DNA of 64,000 bases from Marinobacter profundi (GTDB lineage: Bacteria > Pseudomonadota > Gammaproteobacteria > Pseudomonadales > Oleiphilaceae). Below the pieces are notes generated by a model. It ran no database searches. It was given only the letters and a program-made list of their open reading frames with translations, and was not told the DNA's origin. Below are positions 7,966 through 15,488 of the stretch, piece after piece (position 1 is the first letter of the stretch; each line of letters starts with the position of its first letter). The stretch covers positions 427,785 through 491,784 of the forward strand of contig NZ_KZ319367.1 in the NCBI RefSeq assembly GCF_002744715.1, written 5' to 3'. A program made the position numbers and the translations under genes.

Positions 7966-8036
7966 ACCCGTCCTGAATAAGGTTTACACCCTCCATAATA
8001 TCTTGCAGGAAGGTGTAAACCTTATTCGGGACGGGT
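7966..8036. repeat. Large inverted repeat (25-nt arms, 21-nt loop)
   Basis: Arms at 7966-7990 and 8012-8036 are reverse complements with a single mismatch (T/C), built around AATAAGGTTTACACC and its complement. A half copy of the same arm, 23 nt with about two differences, sits at 35318-35340 over the secF stop codon. Recurrence at two unlinked sites suggests a dispersed palindromic element of the REP/MITE kind. There is no T-run, so it is not a classical intrinsic terminator. Confidence 0.8.
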
Positions 8037-8044
8037 AACCACAA

Positions 8045-8082
8045 ACAAAAAGGCCCGAAGTTCTCACCCCGGGCCTTCTTGC
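8045..8082 (-). terminator. Intrinsic terminator of nrdJab
   Basis: On the minus strand, AAGGCCCG and CGGGCCTT pair across a short loop and are followed by TTTTTG, starting about 20 bases after the nrdJb stop codon. Confidence 0.85.
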
Positions 8083-8102
8083 TAACTCACCACTGAATCA
8101 CC

Positions 8103-8798
8103 TCAACCGCACTTGCTGTCGCCGCAGGACAGGCAGGTGGCGCAACCGTCCATCACGATAACCGCTTTGGTGTTGCACTTGCCGCACATGGTGGCGTTGG
8201 CGGGGTAGTCGTTGCTGGTTTCGTCGTTGGTGGCCGTGCTCTGGCTGGCTTCGAACTCGGCGCGCTTTTCGGCGAGGATGCGCTTGGTGGTTTCGCTCAT
8301 CTCGTCGCTTTCCAGCAGGCCGATGGCCTTCAGGTGCTTCTCGATCACGGCGCCGATTTCGGCCACCAGAGACGGCATGAATACGCCGCCTTTCTTGAAG
8401 TAGCCACCGTTCGGGTCGTACACGGAACGCAGCTCTTCCACCAGGAAGGTGACGTCACCGCCCTTGCGGAACACCGCGGAGATGACGCGGGTGAGGGCGA
8501 TGACCCACTGGAAGTGCTCCATCGACTTGGAGTTGATGAACACTTCGTAGGGCTGCCGGCTCTCGTGGTCGGTGTCTTCGTTGAGCAGGATGTCGTTGAT
8601 GGTGATGTACATCGCGTGCTCGGCCACCGGGGGCTTGATCTTGTAGGTGGTCCCCAGCAGGAAGTCCGGCCGTTCGATGTTTTCGTTCATCAGTACCGGC
8701 TTGTTTTCCGGCTGCGCGGGTGCGGGTGCCTGCTCGTTATCTGCGTCGGCTTTCAGTACCCGGTAACCGACGATTTTGTTGCTGATTTTAACTGTCAT
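8103..8798 (-). CDS. nrdJb: B12-dependent ribonucleotide reductase, C-terminal subunit NrdJb
   Basis: Two hundred and thirty-one residues. It corresponds to the C-terminal part of class II ribonucleotide reductases, encoded separately as in Pseudomonas aeruginosa. A TSCPD-type domain occupies residues about 85-160 (WVIALTRVISAVFRKGG). A Cys-rich tail (CGKC...CATCLSCGDSKC) can supply zinc ligands and the redox-active cysteines that re-reduce the active site. It starts 29 bp after nrdJa with an AGGACA ribosome-binding site, so the two form an operon. Together they make deoxyribonucleotides with adenosylcobalamin, with or without oxygen. Confidence 0.93.
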   Translation of the reverse strand: MTVKISNKIVGYRVLKADADNEQAPAPAQPENKPVLMNENIERPDFLLGTTYKIKPPVAEHAMYITINDILLNEDTDHESRQPYEVFINSKSMEHFQWVIALTRVISAVFRKGGDVTFLVEELRSVYDPNGGYFKKGGVFMPSLVAEIGAVIEKHLKAIGLLESDEMSETTKRILAEKRAEFEASQSTATNDETSNDYPANATMCGKCNTKAVIVMDGCATCLSCGDSKCG

Positions 8799-8827
8799 GG
8801 TGAATGTCCTGTGTCGGTTGTCCCGGA

Positions 8828-10966
8828 TTAATACTTACCGTAAGTGCCTTCTTTGAGGGCGTCGAAAAGGTTGGCGGCGGAGTGGATCTCGCCATCATAC
8901 TCGACCTTTTCGTTGCCTTTCAGCACAACTTTACTGCCGTCATCCAGGGTGAACTCATACTGGGTGTTCTCCAGGTCCTTCTCTTTGACCAGAACGCCCT
9001 GGAAGGCCTCCGGGTTGAAGCGGAAGGTGGTGCAGCCCTTGAGACCTTTCTCGAAGGCGTACATGTAGATGTTCTTGAAGTCCTGGTACGGGAAGTCGGT
9101 TGGTACGTTCGCCGTCTTGGAGATGGACGAGTCCACCCACTTCTGTGCCGCGGCCTGGATATCCACGTGCTGGTCCGGGCTTACGTCATCAGAGGTGGTG
9201 AAGTACGGCGGCAGCTTCTTATCTTCGTCCTGGGAGAAGGGCATGGCGCCCGGGTTCACCAGGTGACGGTAGGCCAGCAGCTCGAAGGAGAAAACGTCCA
9301 CCTTCTCCTTGGTCTTGCGGCCCTCGCGGATCACGTTCCGCGCGTAGTGGTGGGAGAAGCTCGGCTCGATACCGTTACTGGCGTTGTTGGCCAGTGACAG
9401 GCTGATGGTACCGGTCGGTGCAATGGAGGTGTGGTGGGTAAAGCGGCCACCTTGTTCGGCCAGTTTTGCCACCAGCTCCGGCTCAACCTCGGCAATGCGC
9501 TGCATGTAACGGCTGTAGCGGGCATGCAGGATGCGGCCCTTGATCTTGTCGCCCAGCTTGAAGCCGTCTTCTGCCAGCATCGGGCACTTGGCGAGCATCT
9601 TGGGCGTTACTTCAAACTCTTCATCCATGATCGGCGCGGGGCCTTTTTCTTCGGCCAGGGCCAGGGACTGGCGCCAGCCTTCAACGGCCATCTCGCGGAC
9701 CACTTCTTCGGTGAACTGGACGGACTCGTCGGAGCCGTAAGGCATACGCAGCATGGCGAGGGTAGAGCCGAGGCCGAGGATGCCCATGCCGTGGCGGCGC
9801 TTGTGCATGATTTCGTGGCGCTGTTCGCCCAGCGGCAGGCCGTTGATCTCGACCACGTTGTCCAGCATGCGGGTGAAGATGGCCACGACCTTACGATACT
9901 TCTCGTAGTTGAAGCTGGCCTTCTCGGTAAACGGGAAGTCGACAAACTTGGTCAGGTTCACCGAGCCCAGCAGGCAGCTGCCGTAAGGGGGCAGGGGCTG
10001 CTCGCCACAGGGGTTGGTCGCACGGATGTCTTCACAGAACCAGTTGTTGTTCATCTGGTTCACTTTGTCGATCAGGATGAAGCCCGGCTCTGCGTAGTCG
10101 TAGGTGGACGTCATGATGGTGTCCCAGATGAACTGGGCTTTCACCGTCTTGTAGATGCGGCAGGCAACCTTGCCTTCGTTGTTGACGACGTAGCTGTCTT
10201 CAACCGGGAAGTCGCGGTAGACGAATTTGCTGGTGTCAGTCACATCCAGGCCTTCTTCCTCGACTTCCTTGGTGGTCACCGGGAAGGAAAGGTGCCAGTC
10301 AGCGTCATTCCTGACGGCCTCAATGAAGTCTTCAGTGATCAACAGGGACAGGTTGAACTGGCGCAGGCGACCATCTTCGCGCTTGGCCTGGATGAACTCG
10401 ATCACGTCCGGGTGGTGAACATCAAAGGTGGCCATCTGGGCGCCACGACGGCCGCCGGCAGACGACACGGTGAAGCACATGCGGTCGAAGATGTCCATGA
10501 AGGACAGCGGTCCGGAGGTGGTAGCGCCGGCGCCGGCCACGTAGGCGCCACGGGGACGCAGGGTAGAGAACTCGTAGCCGATACCGCAACCGGCCTTGAG
10601 GGTAAGACCGGCTTCGTGGTTCTTTTCCAGGATGTCGTTCATGGAGTCATGAATGGTCCCGGAAACGGTACAGTTGATGGTGGAGGTCGCCGGCTTGTGG
10701 GCTTCGGCTCCGGCGTTGGAGGTAATCCGGCCGGCCGGGATGGCACCGTTCTGCAGCGCCCAGATGAAATCCTTCATGTGCCGGGTACGGTCAGCCTTGG
10801 CTTCGACCTGGGACAGCGCCCTGGCGACACGCTCGTAGGTCGCGTCGATGTTCTTGTCGACAGGCTCACCGGTCTTGGTCTTGAGCTGATACTTGCTGCT
10901 CCAGATATCAAGTGATGCTTCCTGCATTGGGATCGTGGTTACCACTGCCTGTGCCTTCGCGTTCAT
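8828..10966 (-). CDS. nrdJa: B12-dependent ribonucleotide reductase, catalytic subunit NrdJa
   Basis: Seven hundred and twelve residues of a class II ribonucleoside-diphosphate reductase. Visible features are the substrate-site segment GRITSNAGAEAHKPATSTINCTVSG, the loop GGRRGAQMATFDVHHPD, the finger NPCGEQPLPPYGSC with the active-site Cys, and the barrel segment APTGTISLSLANNASNGIEP. Residues about 1-70 match NrdJ N-termini. I prefer the ATG at 10966 because GAGGG precedes it well; an ATG four codons upstream has its purine run too close. Pairs with NrdJb. Likely controlled by NrdR-like boxes in the long leader. Confidence 0.94.
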   Translation of the reverse strand: MNAKAQAVVTTIPMQEASLDIWSSKYQLKTKTGEPVDKNIDATYERVARALSQVEAKADRTRHMKDFIWALQNGAIPAGRITSNAGAEAHKPATSTINCTVSGTIHDSMNDILEKNHEAGLTLKAGCGIGYEFSTLRPRGAYVAGAGATTSGPLSFMDIFDRMCFTVSSAGGRRGAQMATFDVHHPDVIEFIQAKREDGRLRQFNLSLLITEDFIEAVRNDADWHLSFPVTTKEVEEEGLDVTDTSKFVYRDFPVEDSYVVNNEGKVACRIYKTVKAQFIWDTIMTSTYDYAEPGFILIDKVNQMNNNWFCEDIRATNPCGEQPLPPYGSCLLGSVNLTKFVDFPFTEKASFNYEKYRKVVAIFTRMLDNVVEINGLPLGEQRHEIMHKRRHGMGILGLGSTLAMLRMPYGSDESVQFTEEVVREMAVEGWRQSLALAEEKGPAPIMDEEFEVTPKMLAKCPMLAEDGFKLGDKIKGRILHARYSRYMQRIAEVEPELVAKLAEQGGRFTHHTSIAPTGTISLSLANNASNGIEPSFSHHYARNVIREGRKTKEKVDVFSFELLAYRHLVNPGAMPFSQDEDKKLPPYFTTSDDVSPDQHVDIQAAAQKWVDSSISKTANVPTDFPYQDFKNIYMYAFEKGLKGCTTFRFNPEAFQGVLVKEKDLENTQYEFTLDDGSKVVLKGNEKVEYDGEIHSAANLFDALKEGTYGKY

Positions 10967-11089
10967 TGCCACCCTCATTCTTCCGATATTGCCGATAAAG
11001 AACCACGCTCGTCCATACTGGCGCGCGGTTCTGTCCCCTGTTTTATGTAACGTCTGTACTGTAAATGACCATTATCCGACCACTATCTG

Positions 11090-11104
11090 ATCACTATATG
11101 TGGT
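11090..11104 (-). promoter_or_regulatory. Candidate NrdR box, proximal
   Basis: ATCACTATATGTGGT resembles the NrdR palindrome (core CACTATAT..GTG). It lies about 125 bp before the nrdJa start. NrdR is the usual repressor of ribonucleotide reductase genes in this group. The match is imperfect. Confidence 0.35.
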
Positions 11105-11262
11105 AGTAACGGTGTTGCTGATCTTGTGCTGGTCCGGTTGCCCGCTGGGGCAGGTTTTATGGTTCTTGTTGTTTCTCTGGCCGAGCTTCGCCCCGTGTGT
11201 GGGGCGGAAGGCAGCGCGTTGGCTTTTCTTCGAGGCCCTACATATGGGTGCGTTTCGGAGAA

Positions 11263-11284
11263 GTATAACAGGATATAGTGGTGT
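11263..11284 (-). promoter_or_regulatory. Candidate NrdR box, distal
   Basis: GTATAACAGGATATAGTGGTGT carries a good right half-site (ATATAGTG) and a poor left half. Its distance of about 170 bp from the proximal box is larger than the usual paired spacing, so this is tentative. Confidence 0.25.
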
Positions 11285-11581
11285 GTGAAGAAGAGGAGAA
11301 CTATCGGTTGGGCTTCAGGTTTATGCAAAATCAATTGGCAGGCTCTTGAAACCGCGAAAAATCTCACCCCACGGGGCTGTTGGCGCCGGTTTCTCCTCCG
11401 ACACTAGATGTTGTGGTCAAAAAACAGGCTGGGTTAGCCCTTGCAACCATTAGAAAACTCAACGAACTGTGACTACAAGCACGCCGCCTGTGGTGACCTG
11501 TCGTTAAAGTAGCGGGGTGGGATTGTGTTGGCAGTCGTCCCACAGGGAATGCCAAATAATGATTAAAAAAGGACGACAATA

Positions 11582-12394
11582 ATGAAAGGCCTGAAGAGAA
11601 CCCTGCTGGCGCTGGGGGTTGCCGGACTACCTGCGGCCGCGCTGGCCGATATCCAGCTACTGGATGACCTGACGATGGGCAACATCACCGGTCAGGCAGG
11701 TGTCACCATCGAGCTGGAGACCAAGCTCAACATCGACCGCTTTATCTACACCGATGAAGGTTCCCTGATGATTGACAACATTCAGATTGGCGGTGCCAAC
11801 CGTACCGATCTGTTTGCCGAGCTGGGTACCAACATGACCAACATGCCGGCCAGCGATTTGCTGGATAATATCCGTATCAACATCGATGTGCTGGCAGACG
11901 GCGATGCGGTCATCAACATCCTGCCGAATACGTTCGGCGCGGTGGACTTCCGTATCAGTACCGGCGCCTGGCAACTGACGGGCACCCAGGACAGCACGCT
12001 GGTCCTGGATAACTTCCAGATGGACGGTCTGCTGGGCTCTGGCACCATTCGTGTCGACACCCAGACCGACATGATGGGTGTACGGACGGATTTTGCCATC
12101 GACCGGATGGACTTTGATGTGCCGTTCCTGGCGCTGGGCATCCGGGATCTGAGCCTGACGGGTGCCGGCTACGATTTGTCGGCGCCGCAGCCACTGGACC
12201 TGTTTGCGCGGGTCAACCTGGATATCTACAAGGCACCGAATGCCGCCGGCGTGGAAAGCCTGGCCATCGATCTGCATGAGTTTTCGGCAGACGTGGGTAT
12301 CGGCGGGGTGTTGGTGGGCGGGGTGTCTGTGGGCACTGTGTTCATGGATGACCTGGTGATCAGCAACACCCATATGCTGGTGTACGGCCACTGA
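11582..12394 (+). CDS. Secreted beta-rich protein of unknown function (DUF6160-like)
   Basis: Two hundred and seventy residues with a clear Sec signal peptide (MKGLKRTLLALGVAGLPAAALA, cleavage near residue 22). The mature part is rich in short Asp/Asn/Gly strands (LLDDLTMGNITGQAG, DNIQIGG, IRINIDVLADG) typical of a beta-sheet or beta-solenoid fold at the cell surface. The opening LLDDLTMGNITGQAGVTIELE resembles DUF6160-type proteins found in several marine gammaproteobacteria and near fil-type pilus genes of Acinetobacter. I infer export and surface or periplasmic location only. AAAGGACGAC precedes the ATG. It stands alone. Confidence 0.75.
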   Translation: MKGLKRTLLALGVAGLPAAALADIQLLDDLTMGNITGQAGVTIELETKLNIDRFIYTDEGSLMIDNIQIGGANRTDLFAELGTNMTNMPASDLLDNIRINIDVLADGDAVINILPNTFGAVDFRISTGAWQLTGTQDSTLVLDNFQMDGLLGSGTIRVDTQTDMMGVRTDFAIDRMDFDVPFLALGIRDLSLTGAGYDLSAPQPLDLFARVNLDIYKAPNAAGVESLAIDLHEFSADVGIGGVLVGGVSVGTVFMDDLVISNTHMLVYGH

Positions 12395-12454
12395 GCCAGG
12401 TGAAACCACGAAGATGAGGTGTCGGGCGGGACCGCAATGGCCCCGCCCGGTTTG

Positions 12455-13249
12455 TCAGCCCAGCAAAAGGCTGTCGTCGTCCACGGTCAGGCCACGCTGC
12501 TGCTCGAACAGCGCCAGGAGGTCCTTCACCTGCAGGCCTTCCCGTTCCTCACCGGCAATATCAAACACCACTTCGCCCTGATGCAGCATCACCGTGCGGT
12601 CGCCCACTTCCAGGGCCTGCTTCATGCTGTGGGTGACCATCAGCGCAGTCAGCTTGCGCTCGGAGATGATGTCCTTGGTCAGTTCCAGTACGAAGTCGGC
12701 GGTTTTCGGGTCGAGGGCGGCGGTGTGCTCGTCCAGCAGCAGGATGCTGGACGGTGTCAGGCTCGCCATCAACAGGCTCACGGCCTGACGCTGTCCACCG
12801 GACAGCAGCCCCATCTTGTCGCCGAGACGGTTTTCCAGGCCGAGATTGAGCTTGGCCAGGCTGTTGCGGAAGGTATCGCGATAGCGTGCCTTGACGGCGG
12901 CACTCAGGCCGCGACTCTGCCCGCGCTTGATCGCCAGCGCCAGGTTTTCTTCAATGCTGAGGCCTTCGCAGGTGCCCGCGAGGGGGTCCTGGAACACCCG
13001 TGCCACGCGGTTGGCGCGCTTGTGGGTGGGCAAGCGGGTGACGTCTACGCCATCCACGATGATCTGCCCGCTGTCCACCAGCACTTCGCCGGCCAGGGCA
13101 TTCAGGAAGGTGGACTTGCCGGCACCGTTACTGCCGATCACGGTGACGAATTCACCCTGGTTTACGGTCAGGGACATGCCCCGCAGCGCCGGGTTTTCCA
13201 GGGGTGTACCTTTGCCAAAGGTCAGTTTCAGGTTGCTTGCACTGATCAT
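12455..13249 (-). CDS. ABC transporter ATP-binding protein
   Basis: Two hundred and sixty-four residues with the full ATPase motif set: Walker A GSNGAGKST near residue 38, signature LSGGQ near residue 149, Walker B SILLLDEHTAALD and the switch His (VTHS). It is the last gene of a three-gene importer set (binding protein 14228-15202, permease 13262-14164, ATPase), with 12 bp between permease and ATPase. Its cognate permease belongs to the branched-chain/ribose (BPD_transp_2) type. Substrate unknown. Confidence 0.92.
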   Translation of the reverse strand: MISASNLKLTFGKGTPLENPALRGMSLTVNQGEFVTVIGSNGAGKSTFLNALAGEVLVDSGQIIVDGVDVTRLPTHKRANRVARVFQDPLAGTCEGLSIEENLALAIKRGQSRGLSAAVKARYRDTFRNSLAKLNLGLENRLGDKMGLLSGGQRQAVSLLMASLTPSSILLLDEHTAALDPKTADFVLELTKDIISERKLTALMVTHSMKQALEVGDRTVMLHQGEVVFDIAGEEREGLQVKDLLALFEQQRGLTVDDDSLLLG

Positions 13250-13261
13250 GGTTAACCCCCC

Positions 13262-14164
13262 TCAGTTGCTGTTGCGTGTCAGGCGCGCACGGACCGAGTT
13301 GCGCACCCCGGGCAGGACAATCGCCAGGGTGACCAGTACCGCGGTGATGAGGTTAAGATCCTGTGCCTGCAGGCCGAGGAAATCGGCGTTCAGCGCAAAG
13401 GCTATGGCCAGGCGGTAGATGATGGCACCGATGACGCAGGCGATAAGTGCGCGCAGCACGGTCGAGGGGGTGAGCACGGCTTCACCGCCGATCAGCGATG
13501 CCAGGCCGATAACGATAACGCCTACACCCATGGTGACGTCGGCGGCGCCCTGGCTCTGGGCAAAGAGGGCCCCTGCCATGCCAACCAGGCCGTTGGACAG
13601 GGCCACCCCGAGCACAATCATCGCGCCGGTGGCAATGCCCTGGGCCCGGGCCATCCGAGCATTGGCGCCGGTGGCGCGCATGGCGAGACCGGTTTCGGAC
13701 TTCATGAAGCGCCACAGCAGCAGCAGCGACACCACGGTTACGATCGCAAAGAGCACCACCGGAACCTGGTGGAATTCCAGCCCCAGGGAGTACCAAGGTG
13801 TCAGGACGGTGTCTTCGGTCAGCAGTGCCACGTTCGGTCGACCCATGATCCGCAGATTGACGGAATAGAGCGCGATCATGGTGAGGATGGAAGCCAGCAG
13901 ATTGAGAATATTGAGCTTCACGTTGAGCAGGGCAGTTACCGCACCGGCGGCCATGCCGGCCAGAATTGCGGCACCGGTCGCCAGCCAGGGGTTGACGCCC
14001 TCGATAATCAGGACGGCCGCTACCGCCGCACCTAGCGGAAAACTGCCATCGACGGTCAGGTCCGGGAAATCAAGAACACGGAAGGAAAGATAGATGCCGA
14101 AGGCAACAAGACCGTAGATCAGGCCGGTCTCGATGGCACCGTAAAGAGCAATTTCACTGAGCAT
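13262..14164 (-). CDS. ABC transporter permease (BPD_transp_2 family)
   Basis: Three hundred residues with about eight transmembrane helices and features of the branched-chain amino acid/ribose permease family (VDGSFPLGAAVAAVLI near residue 37, LLALYS-type central segments, GVALSNGLVGMAGALFAQ-type EAA-like region). One permease gene is present, so it probably acts as a homodimer. It sits between the binding-protein and ATPase genes and is separated from the former by a 13-bp-stem hairpin that may lower its expression. Confidence 0.9.
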   Translation of the reverse strand: MLSEIALYGAIETGLIYGLVAFGIYLSFRVLDFPDLTVDGSFPLGAAVAAVLIIEGVNPWLATGAAILAGMAAGAVTALLNVKLNILNLLASILTMIALYSVNLRIMGRPNVALLTEDTVLTPWYSLGLEFHQVPVVLFAIVTVVSLLLLWRFMKSETGLAMRATGANARMARAQGIATGAMIVLGVALSNGLVGMAGALFAQSQGAADVTMGVGVIVIGLASLIGGEAVLTPSTVLRALIACVIGAIIYRLAIAFALNADFLGLQAQDLNLITAVLVTLAIVLPGVRNSVRARLTRNSN

Positions 14165-14186
14165 GGGATAGATTTCGCTGTCAGGG

Positions 14187-14219
14187 TACCGGCGGGATTC
14201 TTGTGAAATCCCGCCGGTA
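14187..14219 (-). terminator. Intergenic hairpin between binding-protein and permease genes
   Basis: A perfect 13-bp stem (TACCGGCGGGATT with its complement) and a 7-base loop lie in the 63-bp gap after the binding-protein stop codon. No T-run follows on the minus strand. It looks like an mRNA-stabilising or partial-terminator hairpin of the kind that lets binding proteins be made in excess over their permeases. Confidence 0.6.
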
Positions 14220-14227
14220 GGTTCGGG

Positions 14228-15202
14228 TTATTTGTCGCTGTTTACGACTTCCTCGGCTTCGCTGATCACGTCTTCAGACAGGGAGATTCCCATTCTCTCG
14301 GCTGCTGCGGGGTTGACGAAGAGGTCCAGTGTGTCGATGGACTCCACCGGCATGTCACCGGGGTTGGCGCCTTCGAGGATGCGCGCGACCATCGCACCGG
14401 TTTGGCGGCCGAGATCGTAGTAGTCGAAGCCGAGAGCTGCGACTGCGCCGCGGCTGACGGTTGCGGTATCGGCCGCAAACACCGGGATCTTGGCACGCTC
14501 GCCGACCGACACCACCGCTTCGGCGGCACTGATGACGGTGTTATCGGTGGTCAGGTAGATGGCATCGGCCTTGCCGACCAGGGAGCGGGCAGCGCCCAGC
14601 ACCTCGGAGGTTTTGGTTGCCGCGCCCCTGACCAGTTCCATGCCGCGCTTGGCCAGGCTCTGTTCAAGCAGTTCGACCAGGGCGACCGAATTGGCTTCGC
14701 CGGGGTTATAGACGGTGCCAATGCGCTTGGCATCCGGCACCAGGCGCTGCAGCAGGTCGATGTGGCGATCCAGTGGCAGCATGTCGGTTACACCGGAAAT
14801 GTTGCCGCCCGGGGCTTCGAGGCTGGCAACCAGCTTGGCGGCGACCGGGTCGGTCACGGCGGAGAACACCACCGGCAGGTTGCGGGCTGCAGCGGCCACG
14901 GTCTGGGCGGAAGGCGTGGCGATGGCAACGATGACATCCGGGTTCTCGCCCACGAACTTGCGGGCAATCTGGGACGCGATGGCCGAATTACCCTGGGCAC
15001 TCTCGTGCATGATCTTCAGGTTTTCGCCTTCCTTATAACCACGTTCTGCCAGTTCATCGCGGACGCCCTGGTAGACGGCATCCAGGGCGGGGTGTTCTAC
15101 GATCTGGGTAATAGCAACGGTTTTCTGGTCAGCTGCCTGGGTAAGTCCCACAGCTGCCAGCAGCATCGCGCCGAACATCGTACGCAGAGTTTGCTTGGCC
15201 AT
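14228..15202 (-). CDS. ABC transporter substrate-binding protein (PF04392/TrpX-like)
   Basis: Three hundred and twenty-four residues with a Sec signal peptide (about MAKQTLRTMFGAMLLAAVGLTQA). The mature part is a two-lobe periplasmic binding fold of the ABC_sub_bind family: IVEHPALDAVYQGVRDELAERGY, AIATPSAQTVAAAA, VFSAVTDPVAAKLV, ITGVTD-like NISGVTDMLP. Family members examined bind aromatic amino acids or are annotated TrpX. The ligand here is not predictable. First gene of the importer operon; divergent from the acyl-CoA synthetase gene. Confidence 0.88.
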   Translation of the reverse strand: MAKQTLRTMFGAMLLAAVGLTQAADQKTVAITQIVEHPALDAVYQGVRDELAERGYKEGENLKIMHESAQGNSAIASQIARKFVGENPDVIVAIATPSAQTVAAAARNLPVVFSAVTDPVAAKLVASLEAPGGNISGVTDMLPLDRHIDLLQRLVPDAKRIGTVYNPGEANSVALVELLEQSLAKRGMELVRGAATKTSEVLGAARSLVGKADAIYLTTDNTVISAAEAVVSVGERAKIPVFAADTATVSRGAVAALGFDYYDLGRQTGAMVARILEGANPGDMPVESIDTLDLFVNPAAAERMGISLSEDVISEAEEVVNSDK

Positions 15203-15488
15203 ACGCCGGTCTCCCTGAATCTATTGGGTTAGCTGGTTTTGAAATGTCTCGAGGATATCGGTAATTCAAGGAGCGGGAGTTTATCACAGGGTGTGGGCTT
15301 TGGTGCTGAAAAACCACCATTGCGTGCCCGAAATGCTGCCTGAGCGAACCATTTTCCGGGTTTTTGCGTCAATAGCTCCAAGAGCCGGAAAGAGTTTAAT
15401 TTGCGTCACATTTTGACGGCCCCGGGTATGGTGAAATACGCTACTAAAGTCGAATGAAGCCACAATAATCACAAAGCAAGGACAGTCC

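Larger units (their letters stand above)
7758..8102. other. Intergenic region with large hairpin repeat and nrdJb terminator
   Basis: No gene is supported in these 345 bases. The left two thirds are A/T-rich like the preceding ORF. The right third holds a 25-bp inverted repeat (7966-8036) and the terminator of nrdJb (8045-8082). Confidence 0.5.
10967..11581. other. Long divergent leader between nrdJa and the secreted-protein gene
   Basis: No gene is supported across 615 bp. The nrdJa side holds two candidate NrdR-type sites (11090-11104 and 11263-11284), a CCCCACACACGGGG hairpin at about 11190-11205, and a GAACCGCGC/GCGTGGTTC hairpin near 11000-11030. I searched for the conserved B12 box of cobalamin riboswitches on the minus strand and did not find it. 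A 94-codon minus-strand frame (11083-11367) is low-complexity and has no family resemblance. Confidence 0.45.

Noticed and set aside
9431..10915. Long open frame (494 codons) on the plus strand across nrdJa
   Set aside because: It is antisense to a certain gene. Its translation is rich in His/Gly/Val from reversed GC-rich codons and resembles no family.
10979..11360. Possible cobalamin riboswitch before nrdJa
   Set aside because: The leader is long and has hairpins, but I could not find the conserved B12 box or the expected junction sequences on the minus strand.
11083..11367. 94-codon minus-strand ORF in the nrdJa leader
   Set aside because: Pro/Arg/Thr-rich with no resemblance to a family. 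It overlaps probable regulatory sites and has no convincing ribosome-binding site.
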